Assembly: GCF_902705875.1 (NCBI RefSeq)
Contig: NZ_CACSIK010000001.1
Location: 233,355-297,354, forward strand
Length of the DNA: 64,000 nucleotides
Source: Zhongshania aliphaticivorans
GTDB taxonomy: Bacteria; Pseudomonadota; Gammaproteobacteria; Pseudomonadales; Spongiibacteraceae
Reading direction: 5' to 3'
Of this stretch, positions 8,910 through 17,773 are shown piece by piece. Both the position numbers and the translations under genes were made by a program. The notes beneath the pieces were generated by a model. It worked only from the letters and a program-made list of their open reading frames with translations, was not told the origin of the DNA and did no database searches. The stretch's first letter is position 1, and each line of letters opens with the position of its first letter.

Positions 8910-9776
8910 ATGTCTCATGCCTATCAATTACGTCAGCACTTGGCAAAACAACACTGTCTACGTGCGCCAGGCGTATATGACGGGCTATCGGCATTATTGG
9001 CCGAGCAGGCGGGATTCCAGTTGGGCTTTGTGTCGGGAGCGTGTATTGCTTTTGCTCGTCATGGCCGGCCGGATATGGGCTTGGTTTCTATGTCAGAAGT
9101 GGCCGATGTGGTCGCGGTGATGCGTGAACGAGTGAGTATGCCTCTGGCGGTCGATATCGACACTGGGTTTGGCAATGCCTTAAATGTTCAGCGCACGGTG
9201 CGGGTGCTTGAGCGGGCCGGTGCTTCGGCGCTACAGATTGAAGACCAAGTGATGCCCAAACGCTGTGGTCACATGGCGGGTAAGCAGGTGGTCAATGCAG
9301 ATGAAATGGTAGGCAAAATCAAAGCGGCTTTAGATGCTCGGCAAGACGCCAATACCGTCATCATTGCACGAACGGATGCGCTAGGCGTTAATGGACTTGA
9401 CGATGCGCTAGAGCGAGCAGAAAAATATGTGGAGGCGGGTGCCGATGTGCTGTTCATTGAGGCTCCCAAAACGCCTGAACAGATGCAGATTATCTCTCAG
9501 CAATTTGCCAGCCGAATTCCCTTGGTACACAACTTAGTTGAAGGCGGCGGCTCGCCAATCGACTCCGCTGATGGCTTGGAGCAACTAGGCTATAAAATTG
9601 CATTATACCCCGCAGCCTTACTGCATTTATTTGTACCGCAAGCTCAGGCCTTACTGTCTCATATTAGCCAGCACGGAAGCACTGGCGGTTTTGAGGGCTT
9701 AATTGATTTATCGAAAATTAATGATTTGTTGGGCGCGCCTGAATTGCTGCAACAGGGCGAAAAGTATTCAGTTTAG
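8910..9776 (+). CDS. Isocitrate lyase/PEP mutase superfamily enzyme
   Basis: The 288-residue protein has the TIM-barrel family features: PGVYDGLSALLAEQAGF near the N-terminus, the Mg-binding DIDTGFGNA (about residues 77-85), ALQIEDQ, and the active-site loop signature KRCGH at about 117-121. ARTDA and VLFIEAPKTPEQM follow. Length and order fit the methylisocitrate lyase/oxaloacetate decarboxylase/carboxyphosphonoenolpyruvate mutase group rather than long isocitrate lyases. The exact reaction on a 2-hydroxy or oxo dicarboxylate cannot be assigned. Its end overlaps the convergent ATPase gene by nine bases. Confidence 0.85.
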   Translation: MSHAYQLRQHLAKQHCLRAPGVYDGLSALLAEQAGFQLGFVSGACIAFARHGRPDMGLVSMSEVADVVAVMRERVSMPLAVDIDTGFGNALNVQRTVRVLERAGASALQIEDQVMPKRCGHMAGKQVVNADEMVGKIKAALDARQDANTVIIARTDALGVNGLDDALERAEKYVEAGADVLFIEAPKTPEQMQIISQQFASRIPLVHNLVEGGGSPIDSADGLEQLGYKIALYPAALLHLFVPQAQALLSHISQHGSTGGFEGLIDLSKINDLLGAPELLQQGEKYSV

Positions 9777-10544
9777 GTTTTTTTGTAGTTCAAATTGTTT
9801 TGTGATGGCGGAGAATTTAACGTCCCTGGTGTCAAACACGGCGGCGATCGCCCCCGTTTCTTGCAGCGAACTTGGGGTACCTGTAAGGCAGTTTCCTTTA
9901 CCGTCCAATAGCCAAATAGTATCGGCAAGTTGTAATGACAGTTCCAGATCATGGCTAGAAAGCACGACAGTGGCTGAATTAGCTACAGCATATTGTTTTA
10001 GCATCATCATGCTGGCGACCCGTCCCGGTAAATCAAGAAAGGCGGTTATTTCATCTAGTAGCATGACTCTGGGGGCTTGCGCAACGGCTCTGGCAATCAT
10101 AACTCGCTGTTTTTCGCCGTCGCTGAGATCGTCCAAATATCGTCCCGCTAAGTTTGAAGCATCGGCTAGCTTCAGCGCTTTTGCTACCAAGTCCCAGTCA
10201 TGGTGACTAAGCTTTCCGCGCCAGCCTGTGTGCGGCTGCCTGCCCATGGCGACCGCATCATCCACGGTTAAGCCCAAGCCGAATTGGCGGTCAGTTAATA
10301 CCACGGCAATGTGTCGGGCCCGTTCCACTGGATTCAGGGAGTGAACATTTTGGTCGTGAATTAAAACTTGCCCTGCCTTGGTGTTTTGCAATCCTGCCAG
10401 TGTGCGTAATAAGGTGGATTTACCTGCACCATTGCGACCTAGTAGGCAAACAAAGTTCCCCGGTTTAACGGCCATATCGAGGTGTTTTAGCACCGCGTCG
10501 TCGACGTCGGGATAACCCACACTGAGCTTATTAAGCTGGATCAT
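9768..10544 (-). CDS. FecE/BtuD-type ABC transporter ATPase (metal uptake operon)
   Basis: The 258-residue protein has Walker A GRNGAGKST at about 37-45, a Q-loop region, an ABC signature LSDGEKQRVMIARA (Asp where Gly is usual), Walker B VMLLDE and the H-loop SSHDLE. It is the ATPase of a FecBCD-type importer. Its start overlaps the permease stop by four bases, so translation is coupled. It is the last gene of the four-gene minus-strand operon that begins at 14992. Confidence 0.9.
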   Translation of the reverse strand: MIQLNKLSVGYPDVDDAVLKHLDMAVKPGNFVCLLGRNGAGKSTLLRTLAGLQNTKAGQVLIHDQNVHSLNPVERARHIAVVLTDRQFGLGLTVDDAVAMGRQPHTGWRGKLSHHDWDLVAKALKLADASNLAGRYLDDLSDGEKQRVMIARAVAQAPRVMLLDEITAFLDLPGRVASMMMLKQYAVANSATVVLSSHDLELSLQLADTIWLLDGKGNCLTGTPSSLQETGAIAAVFDTRDVKFSAITKQFELQKNLN

Positions 10545-11578
10545 GTTTGCCGCCTCACGCTGGAAGAAAATATCAATAGAAAAATAACCACCGGCGCGCC
10601 GACAATGCCAAGCACTGCATTAAGGTGCAGGAAGTGAACATCCCAGGGTAGGTGCACCACCAAATCAGCCGCTAAAGCCAAAACCGCCCCCGCCAGCGCA
10701 GAGAGGGGTAGCAGGGGGAGTATGTGCGCAGAGCGAGAAATCGCCCTAGCCAAATGGGGCACAATCAGGCCAAGGAAGGTGATGGGGCCACAATAGGCGG
10801 TGACCGGCGCCACGAGTAAAACCACCGCCAGCAATGTCATCCGTTGCAGTCGAATAACATCCGTACCTAAGCTGCGGGCGTAGGTCTCTCCCAGTAGCAA
10901 GGTGGTTAGGGCTTTGGCATTGATAACCGCTAAAACGATACCTGCGGTAATGGGCAACATCATCATGCCAATGTTGTCGAAGGTTGCGGAGGCAAAGCTA
11001 CCGTCTGCCCATCCTGAATATACCTTGCCGCCTACTCTGTTAGCAAAATGGATAATCACGCTGACTAGTCCCTGTACTGAAAAGCCCAGCATTAAGCCCA
11101 CCACCAGTAAAGAAATGGTACTTACACGACGAGACAGGGCCATCATGCCTAAAGCTGACAGTAGCACCCCCAGTCCCGCCGCAAGGGTTAAGCTTATCCC
11201 TTCAAAGACTTGAATAAATGCAATCGCTGCCGGGCCGACAAAACCTGCAGCGGCAACGGCCATTGCCACCCCGAGCTGGCCACCGGCGGTCAGCCCCAAA
11301 GACCAGGCATCCGCCATGGGGTTGCGAAAAAGCGTTTGCATCAAAACACCCGCAATGCCGAGTGCCGCACCTGCGAGCGCTGCCATAAGGACGCGAGGCA
11401 GGCGGATGTCTACGACGATGTGATCAATAATATTACTGCCGGAACTCTCCAGCAACGCGGCGATGACTTTTGGTAGATCAACAGTGACCTGCCCGATACT
11501 GAGGGACACCGCCGCCAAGGTGCATAGTAACAGGCCAAGTGCTGCCAACCCCGTGCCGATACGATGGCGATTAATCAT
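10541..11578 (-). CDS. FecCD-type ABC transporter permease
   Basis: The protein is a polytopic inner-membrane permease of the FecCD/BtuC family: RLPRVLMAALAGAALGIAG, MQTLFRNPMADAWSLGL, and the C-terminal GPITFLGLIVPHLARAI, each in its usual place. About ten membrane helices are evident. I chose the ATG at 11578, which overlaps the stop of the binding-protein gene as ATGATTAA. An upstream in-frame ATG at 11623 would add fifteen residues and a 53-base overlap and is less likely. It acts with the neighbouring ATPase and binding lipoprotein. Confidence 0.9.
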   Translation of the reverse strand: MINRHRIGTGLAALGLLLCTLAAVSLSIGQVTVDLPKVIAALLESSGSNIIDHIVVDIRLPRVLMAALAGAALGIAGVLMQTLFRNPMADAWSLGLTAGGQLGVAMAVAAAGFVGPAAIAFIQVFEGISLTLAAGLGVLLSALGMMALSRRVSTISLLVVGLMLGFSVQGLVSVIIHFANRVGGKVYSGWADGSFASATFDNIGMMMLPITAGIVLAVINAKALTTLLLGETYARSLGTDVIRLQRMTLLAVVLLVAPVTAYCGPITFLGLIVPHLARAISRSAHILPLLPLSALAGAVLALAADLVVHLPWDVHFLHLNAVLGIVGAPVVIFLLIFSSSVRRQT

Positions 11579-12785
11579 AAAAGGGTTTGTCCGGTTGAAT
11601 GTACATAAAAGAGGTGTCGTCACGTAGCTGTGGGTGGAGCATGTGAACCAGATCTCGGAGTACGCGGTCTGGCCGAATCACCGCGCCTTCGTAATAATCG
11701 TAGGCGTCTGCTTGGAGTTTATTCATACCGTCGATGGCGAACACACAGCCGTTGCGAAAGGCGCGAAATTGTTCCAAGGTTTTGCGATCACGAAAGACCT
11801 GGGAATGACTATCTCGGAGGATGGCGCAATCCGCATCGGCACCGCGAATGATCAGTTGCTCGGTGGCCAATTTTTGAAACTCATCACGTCTGGGGTCGTC
11901 GGGCTCCGCCAAGAGGTTTTGTCCATTGGCATCGCGCAGCAGTGCCGCTTCTGAATTTCGCACCGTGGCCATCCAGCGGCCACTGCCGCTGTACCACGCA
12001 GAAATTACATTCTTGCTAGCTTGAGCGGCGGCAGCGGTTTTAAGCGCGTCGACTTTTTCCGCCACCATCGCCACAAATTGCTCTGCGGCTTGGTCTTGCC
12101 CGGTCAGTAAGCCTAGCAAGCGGATGTATTCCACCTTACCCATGTAATGGGGTTCGGAATTGATAAACATCGGCAATACCGGCACGCCTAGGTCGCGAAT
12201 CCGCGCCATTTGACTGCTGTGGCTGAGATCGCCCATGGCCATTAACAGTAGATCTGGTTCCGCAGCCAGCAGAGCATCAAGGATGGGCGGTATGTGCCAG
12301 CCATAACCGATCTGCGCTATCTCGCCTGCCAGTACCCGTTTGCGAATCGAGTCGTTGTAGGATTTGGGGCCACCCACGGCAACCAAGCGGTTGTCTTCTT
12401 CCAGCGCGGTCAACATGGCTTCAAACGGCGCCAGATTAACTGCAATGCGCTCGACGGGTATGCGAATAAGCTGTGCGTCCGCGAACTCACCTTCCATGGT
12501 GGGTACAGGCCTGTCTTTAGGTACCAAGAGAATGCGGGCGCGTTGTTCCGGTCCGGTTGCTTCACTGCCCCAGGTTGCGATGCTGGCCTTCAGGTCTATT
12601 ATCCACATGCCGTCCTGTTGGACGGCGCTGAAGGTTTTGGCAAAGTTTAAGTTCATTGCCACAGCGTTGTTGTTTCCGGTGTCGGCTGCTGTGTCGACCG
12701 CGGGTGAAATAGGGTCGCTATTTTTCTCACAGGCAACCAAAAGCAGGGACAGGCACAGCACCCATCCGCTTATGGACTTTACCAT
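11571..12785 (-). CDS. TroA/FecB-like solute-binding lipoprotein
   Basis: The 404-residue product starts with a lipoprotein signal (LCLSLLLVAC), so it is probably anchored and periplasmic. A class III binding-protein layout is visible: RIPVERIAVNLAPFEAML, a GGPKSY segment, IGYGWHIPPILDALLAAEPDLLLM typical of the first lobe's end, VLPMFINSEPH, and a second lobe ending with ALRDLVHMLHP-like helix. It captures the substrate released by the outer-membrane receptor and passes it to the permease. Genes overlap on both sides (7 and 8 bases), showing tight operon organisation. Confidence 0.83.
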   Translation of the reverse strand: MVKSISGWVLCLSLLLVACEKNSDPISPAVDTAADTGNNNAVAMNLNFAKTFSAVQQDGMWIIDLKASIATWGSEATGPEQRARILLVPKDRPVPTMEGEFADAQLIRIPVERIAVNLAPFEAMLTALEEDNRLVAVGGPKSYNDSIRKRVLAGEIAQIGYGWHIPPILDALLAAEPDLLLMAMGDLSHSSQMARIRDLGVPVLPMFINSEPHYMGKVEYIRLLGLLTGQDQAAEQFVAMVAEKVDALKTAAAAQASKNVISAWYSGSGRWMATVRNSEAALLRDANGQNLLAEPDDPRRDEFQKLATEQLIIRGADADCAILRDSHSQVFRDRKTLEQFRAFRNGCVFAIDGMNKLQADAYDYYEGAVIRPDRVLRDLVHMLHPQLRDDTSFMYIQPDKPFYD

Positions 12786-14992
12786 TTGTACTCCACAGAG
12801 GCTCTTAGCTCGCGCTCCGGTCCCGGTGTTGCATAAGTGGGTGCAGTTTGATCACCAAAGTAGAAATAATATTCCTCATCTAAGGCATTCAGGGCAGTGA
12901 GTTTGAAGGTGATATCAGGCCACCAGACTGGATAGATACTCGCGCCAAGGGTTAATAGATCGTATTGCCCACCATCAACTCGATTATCCTGTGTAATTTG
13001 GTAATCGCCATAGTATTCGTAGACTGCACGTAACTCGATCCACGGCGCTAAACGATGATCGTAAGAGAGGTAGTAGGTGTTTTGGGCGACACCTACTGGT
13101 GTGGTGCCAGAAAGGTCGATCACCGTGCCCCAACTATTTATGATGTATTCATCCCATTCGGGATCGATATAACTTGCCGATACGGCGAGGCGTGCATCCT
13201 GTGTGAGCAGATAAGCTAAAGAAAATTCAAACCCCCGACTTTCATAGCGTTGGCCGTAGCTAATCAGATTGGATGGTTGGCTGAAGTCATCTTCTGCTGC
13301 GGGGTTGGGTATTGTTGAGCGGCGGTCTTTTTGAACTGTTTGGAAGATGGCTACTTCCAATTGCAGTCGATTGTCTTCCGTCGCTGTTTTTAGGCCAATT
13401 TCATAACTGTCGATGGTCGTTGGCTTATTCTCGGGGCGCGCGTAATTCGCGGGATTCCACTCAAAGATGGGACCGAAGTTGGAGTTAAAGCCTCGACCAT
13501 AAGAAAAGTAGAGGTTGCCGATGGCGCTATCCCATGCGAGGGCAAAACGGGGCGAGATAGCATCGGTATCGCCGCTTAAGTCACCGCTGGCAGAAGAGCC
13601 GGCTACGGGGTCGAATTCTGCATCGCGCTTGAAGGCGTCATAGCGGATGCCCAGCGTTGCAGTGAGTGTATTCGTTAAGCTGATTTCATCTTGAACGAAG
13701 ATACCCCAAGCGGTATTTTCCACCTCGTTATCACTGAAGGGAAGGTCGACCACAAAGCAAGGGTGGTCTCGGTTGATCACTTGCCCTGTGGCGTAATCCA
13801 CCTCAATGAGGAAGAAGTTAAAGCCACACTCTGCAGTAAAACCATGTTGGCCAGACCACATATCTAATGCGGAGGAGGTTGCGTGGTCGAAGCTCATGCC
13901 TGCCACCACATTATGTCGCTCACTTTGCCAATGTAGACTGCCATCGAAAACCGCTGCGTCCTGTTCTTTTTCGCTGCGAAAGCCGTTGACGGCGTAGACG
14001 TTCCGGTCGGGGGCAAAGCCAAACGCATCATAAAAATTCAAATTATTATCACGCTCACTGTGGCGCAATTGCAGTGAGGCAGAAAGGGCAAGATTTGCGT
14101 TTAATGAATGGTCGATCTTCAGGGTTCCAAACCATAATTGCTGGTCATCTTTAGGTGTGCCGAAGCCCAAGAATGCCGTTCGTCCACCCGCCACAGGTAG
14201 TAAATTGCCCTCATTGTCGAGCGGGATACCGTTTGTGATGCCTTTATCGGATTCATAGTAGTTTAGGTAGGCGGTGATATCAGTCCGGTCGCTAATCGGC
14301 ATTTCTATTTTGCCAAACAAGTTTAGCTTGCTGTAGCCGCCGCGCTCGCGCCAACCGTCGTATTCGTCAATAGTGGCGTCGAGCAGTACGCCAACGCCAC
14401 TGTCTAGGCGACGCGTAAGCGATCCCTGTCCCTTGACGTAGCCATTGCTTCCGCCGGTCAGGGACAACTTGTTCTCGTCCCCCTCAACTCGGCGAAGGAT
14501 GTAGTTTGCCAGCCCGTATACCGCGCCACGCCCATACAGTGTCGAGCCCGGTCCTTTAACAACTTCAACCCGCTCGACAACGCCGTAAGGAATCTGGTCC
14601 AGTGGTGCTTCTTCAAAAACGCCAACGTAGGGCACACCATCAATCAAGGCGAGGTAGCCGTCGGTGCCTGAAGAGCCGCGGAACGATACAAACGGAAACA
14701 CGTCGCCGCCGCCTTCGCCGCGTCGAAAGGAAATTCCAGGTACGCCTCTAAATTCGTCTGTGCCGTAGGTAAAGCCTTGCTCTAATAGCGCTTCCATTTC
14801 TTGTACGCTAATTGACACGGGAACGTCCTGACGGTTTTTTTCCGTGCGCGTTGCAGTGACAGTCATGGTCTCCATTTTTTCCGATTCATTTTCGGCGGTG
14901 TCACTTGCCAAAACAGAGAGTGGTGATGCCAGAATAAGCATCGTCAGACCTAACCCCCTCAAAACTGCCGACTTCCCTATATAGTGTTTCAA
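12779..14992 (-). CDS. TonB-dependent receptor, probable zinc/metallophore uptake
   Basis: The 737-residue receptor has a signal peptide ending near VLASD, a TonB box-like METMTVTATRTEKN, a plug domain (FVSFRGSSGTDGYLALIDGV, VERVEVVKGPGSTLYGRGAVYGLANYI) and a C-terminal strand ending EYKW. It heads an operon with a FecBCD-type importer. Its promoter faces the dksA2-like/COG0523 pair with a Zur-like palindrome between them. From what I recall, P. aeruginosa PA2911-PA2914 is a comparable Zur-controlled receptor-importer cluster. Zinc or a zinc chelate is therefore the likeliest cargo, but the sequence alone does not exclude iron or cobalamin. Confidence 0.87.
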   Translation of the reverse strand: MKHYIGKSAVLRGLGLTMLILASPLSVLASDTAENESEKMETMTVTATRTEKNRQDVPVSISVQEMEALLEQGFTYGTDEFRGVPGISFRRGEGGGDVFPFVSFRGSSGTDGYLALIDGVPYVGVFEEAPLDQIPYGVVERVEVVKGPGSTLYGRGAVYGLANYILRRVEGDENKLSLTGGSNGYVKGQGSLTRRLDSGVGVLLDATIDEYDGWRERGGYSKLNLFGKIEMPISDRTDITAYLNYYESDKGITNGIPLDNEGNLLPVAGGRTAFLGFGTPKDDQQLWFGTLKIDHSLNANLALSASLQLRHSERDNNLNFYDAFGFAPDRNVYAVNGFRSEKEQDAAVFDGSLHWQSERHNVVAGMSFDHATSSALDMWSGQHGFTAECGFNFFLIEVDYATGQVINRDHPCFVVDLPFSDNEVENTAWGIFVQDEISLTNTLTATLGIRYDAFKRDAEFDPVAGSSASGDLSGDTDAISPRFALAWDSAIGNLYFSYGRGFNSNFGPIFEWNPANYARPENKPTTIDSYEIGLKTATEDNRLQLEVAIFQTVQKDRRSTIPNPAAEDDFSQPSNLISYGQRYESRGFEFSLAYLLTQDARLAVSASYIDPEWDEYIINSWGTVIDLSGTTPVGVAQNTYYLSYDHRLAPWIELRAVYEYYGDYQITQDNRVDGGQYDLLTLGASIYPVWWPDITFKLTALNALDEEYYFYFGDQTAPTYATPGPERELRASVEYKW

Positions 14993-15052
14993 GCCCTTCT
15001 CCTGTTGTCATTTTGTTGGTAATTGTTACTTGCCGGAATTTGGTCAACCATT

Positions 15053-15073
15053 TATGATATGTTATATCATAAC
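15053..15073. promoter_or_regulatory. Zur-like operator in divergent promoter region
   Basis: TATGATAT-GTT-ATATCATA (15053-15071) is a perfect inverted repeat. Overlapping it, GTTATATCATAAC at 15061-15073 matches the core of the gammaproteobacterial Zur site GTTATANTATAAC with one mismatch. A possible plus-strand promoter is TTGGTC with a 16-base spacer to TTATAT, which would place the repressor site over the -10 element. The site could silence both divergent operons when zinc is plentiful. Confidence 0.65.
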
Positions 15074-15124
15074 GATGTATGGATTCAATTAACATTGAGT
15101 TACACAGAAGGCGACTGAACCGCT

Positions 15125-15526
15125 ATGGCGTTACCGAAAGACATTCCTGCAACACCGTATATGAATGAGCAGCAACTGGCGTTTTTTTCCAGTCACTTAC
15201 TCACTTTGAAATCGGAAACTCTAGCTTGTATTTACAGGGCACAGAAAAGCCTCAGTGATCGTCCGGAGCTTAACGACGAGGCTGATCTGGCCCAGTACGA
15301 AGAAGAATCCCGCATGGCGTTGCGTATTGTGGATAGAGAGACAAAATTACTCCCCAAAATCGATGCCGCTTTGGAGCGCATTCGCATAGGGGATTATGGC
15401 TACTGCCTTAGCAGTGGCGAGCCTATTGGCACAGCGCGTTTGCTGATCCGTCCCACCGCTGAATATTGCGCAGAAGTTAAAAAACAAATGGAAGAGAAGG
15501 AGAAACACTATGGCAGACGCCGCTAA
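15125..15526 (+). CDS. dksA2: DksA2-like zinc-independent RNA polymerase-binding protein
   Basis: The 133-residue protein has the DksA/TraR layout: a coiled-coil N-terminal part and a globular zinc-finger-type C-terminus with [14 protein letters not shown] and [11 protein letters not shown]. Canonical DksA has Cys-x2-Cys twice. Here only one cysteine of each pair remains (CLSS and CAEV). This is the pattern of DksA2, which replaces DksA when zinc is scarce because it works without a full zinc site. Its position next to a COG0523 GTPase and a Zur-like site supports this. It overlaps the next gene by 17 bases. Confidence 0.85.
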   Translation: MALPKDIPATPYMNEQQLAFFSSHLLTLKSETLACIYRAQKSLSDRPELNDEADLAQYEEESRMALRIVDRETKLLPKIDAALERIRIGDYGYCLSSGEPIGTARLLIRPTAEYCAEVKKQMEEKEKHYGRRR

Positions 15527-16721
15527 TATGTTGCCGGTTACGGTTTTATCTGGCTTCCTCGGTGCAGGTAAAACCACCGTGCTAAGTCATGTTTTAAACA
15601 ATCGAGATGGCCGCCGAGTGGCGGTGATCGTGAACGATATGAGCGAGATCAATATCGACGCGAGCGCAGTGCAAAATGAGGTTGAGCTCAACCGCAGTGA
15701 AGAAAAACTGGTGGAAATGAGCAACGGCTGTATTTGCTGCACCCTGCGGGAAGATCTGTTGTTGGAAGTCCGTCGCTTGGCCAGCGAAGGTCGTTTCGAT
15801 TATCTGCTCATTGAGTCCACCGGTATTTCCGAGCCGCTGCCGGTAGCTGAAACTTTCACCTTTGCTGATGAAGACGGGGTTAGCCTGTCTGATGTTGCCA
15901 AGTTGGATACCATGGTCACGGTGGTGGATGCGTTAAATTTTCTTAAAGATTATGACGAGGCTAAATTCCTACAGGAAACCGGCGAACATTTAGGCGAAGA
16001 AGATCAGCGCAGTGTTGCCGACCTACTTGTGGAGCAGGTGGAATTTGCCGATGTGCTGTTAATCAGCAAAACTGACTTGGTCGATGAGGCCACCTTAGAC
16101 CGTCTTATAGCTGTACTGAAAACCCTGAATACCGAAGCTGAAATTGTTCCAATTCTCAATGGTGACGTAGATATTGGTCGCGTATTGGGTACAGGAAAAT
16201 TCAGTTTTGAGCGCGCTCAGCTAGCCCCTGGCTGGCTGAAAGAAATGCGTGGTGAACATGTTCCCGAAACCGAGGAATACGGCATTGCCAGCTTTACCTA
16301 CACCGCTAGAAAACCTTTTCACCCACAAAAATTTCATGACTTCCTTCATGGTCAGGACATACAAGGCAAGCTGATTCGCTCCAAAGGTTATTTTTGGCTT
16401 GCCAGTCGTCCAGAGTTTGCTGGGCAGTGGAGTCAAGCAGGAGGCATGGCGCGTCACGGCTTTGCCGGTATGTTTTGGAAAGCGATTCCCGAAGATCGCT
16501 GGCCAGAGGATGAAGAATATCTCGCCTCTATAAGAAGCAACTGGCAGGAGCCTTTTGGCGATATGCGCCAGGAGCTGGTGTTTATTGGTCAAAACCTCGA
16601 CAAAGATCACTTTATTAACACTTTAGATAGCTGTCTGCTAAGTGATGAGGAAGTCTTAGCTGGGCGTGAACATTGGGAGGCCTTGCCTGATCCATTCCCT
16701 ACGTGGCAGGCCCCAGCTTGA
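15510..16721 (+). CDS. zigA: COG0523 (CobW/ZigA-like) metal chaperone GTPase
   Basis: The 403-residue protein has a P-loop GFLGAGKTT near residue 16, the family's metal-binding CxCC motif (GCICC, about 73-77), [24 protein letters not shown] (G4-like NKxD) and a C-terminal CobW_C domain with FWLASRP. Proteins of this COG0523 subgroup deliver zinc to enzymes during starvation. An AAGGAG ribosome site lies inside the dksA2-like gene, eight bases before the ATG. The symbol is used by analogy with the zinc-induced GTPase group; YeiR-type function remains possible. Confidence 0.85.
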   Translation: MADAANMLPVTVLSGFLGAGKTTVLSHVLNNRDGRRVAVIVNDMSEINIDASAVQNEVELNRSEEKLVEMSNGCICCTLREDLLLEVRRLASEGRFDYLLIESTGISEPLPVAETFTFADEDGVSLSDVAKLDTMVTVVDALNFLKDYDEAKFLQETGEHLGEEDQRSVADLLVEQVEFADVLLISKTDLVDEATLDRLIAVLKTLNTEAEIVPILNGDVDIGRVLGTGKFSFERAQLAPGWLKEMRGEHVPETEEYGIASFTYTARKPFHPQKFHDFLHGQDIQGKLIRSKGYFWLASRPEFAGQWSQAGGMARHGFAGMFWKAIPEDRWPEDEEYLASIRSNWQEPFGDMRQELVFIGQNLDKDHFINTLDSCLLSDEEVLAGREHWEALPDPFPTWQAPA

Positions 16722-16764
16722 TGCCTTAACGTTATGGCAATATAGCCAGTGCGTAGGTGATTGA

Positions 16765-16801
16765 CGCAATGATGATTGGCAAGGTGCTAATCATCATTGC
16801 G
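16765..16801. repeat. Perfect 13-bp inverted repeat downstream of the zinc GTPase gene
   Basis: CGCAATGATGATT and AATCATCATTGCG pair over 13 bases around an 11-base loop, 43 bases after the stop codon. There is no T run, so it is either a processing or stability hairpin or an imperfect terminator. Confidence 0.6.
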
Positions 16802-16970
16802 AGCTAGGTGTTAATGGGATGGATGGTGCGCTGAAGTAGGCAAAAAAGTGAAAGGGCATGAGTGTGGCATTTCTTAATTTTTAATTTTTCTGAAAAAGAT
16901 AAGTCATCGCACTGCTGAATAAATGGAAGATCTCTAGTTGCTTCCAGTTATTCATAGGCACAGCAAGAGA

Positions 16971-17474
16971 TCAGTTTATAACGTTATCCACGCCTGTGAT
17001 AATTAAGCCTAGGCCTATAGCCCATATTGCGCAGGCAATAATATCAAAAATAAAATAACGCCAAGCCGGAAAGCCGCTGATACCTGTCAATAATGGAACA
17101 ATACTTCTGATGGCGGTTAGTAGGCGACCAAGTAATATTGCTCCCCAGCCATAGCGTTGAATTAAGTTTTCAGCCTTATGCAAACTTGATGTGTATCGAA
17201 GCGCAAAGCGTGATTCGTGAAAGCTAGGGCCAAGCAGTCTGCCAAGATGAAAACCTACATTATCTGCAAGCAAGGCGCCAAAAAAGGCGGCGGTGGTAAT
17301 TTCCGTTAAGCTCGCTATCCCTTGCGAAAAGATGAAGGTAGTGACGACGACCAGAACGGCTCCTGGAACAAATAGCCCTAATAATACAGTGGCTTCACAA
17401 AGGGCATTTAAAAACACAATGGCAAGCGCGTATTGCGGGTTGTTCAATAGCATTGATGTCAGTGTGTCTGTCAT
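16971..17474 (-). CDS. DedA-family membrane protein
   Basis: The 167-residue protein has several hydrophobic helices and the DedA/SNARE-associated motifs: an acidic residue in the first re-entrant segment (FLNALCEATVLLGLFVPGA), GALLADNVGFHLGRLLG, and the Arg motif GRLLTAIRSIVPLLTGISGFPAWRY-like block. DedA proteins are proton-dependent lipid transporters (undecaprenyl phosphate or phospholipid) in the inner membrane. It is shorter than the usual 190-220 residues but has all the core segments. It converges with the zinc GTPase gene. Confidence 0.85.
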   Translation of the reverse strand: MTDTLTSMLLNNPQYALAIVFLNALCEATVLLGLFVPGAVLVVVTTFIFSQGIASLTEITTAAFFGALLADNVGFHLGRLLGPSFHESRFALRYTSSLHKAENLIQRYGWGAILLGRLLTAIRSIVPLLTGISGFPAWRYFIFDIIACAIWAIGLGLIITGVDNVIN

Positions 17475-17773
17475 GGTTTTAGTTATCCGCCCCAGTCGTT
17501 CAGCTCTTTAATGGCAATCTCTTTAGCTACGGAGGGCGCTCTCTGCGTGAGTACGCCAAAGTCCTACTAGCTTGATGTTCAATCACTCGTCTTGCAAATA
17601 TTTTCGTTTAGTTTTGATTTTTTACTTTAAAACGCTAAACAATATTTTTAGGGGATTTTATAACGACTCCGTTTCTGAGATTGTCATCATGGCGTTAATC
17701 CTAGCAACAGGCTATCTTTAATATTCTAGCTATCCTGAATATCACTGCTAATTTAGCTGTTACGAGGTGAACG

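Noticed and set aside
16765..16801. Rho-independent terminator after the COG0523 gene
   Set aside because: The stem is perfect, but no T run follows on either strand, so it is listed only as a repeat.
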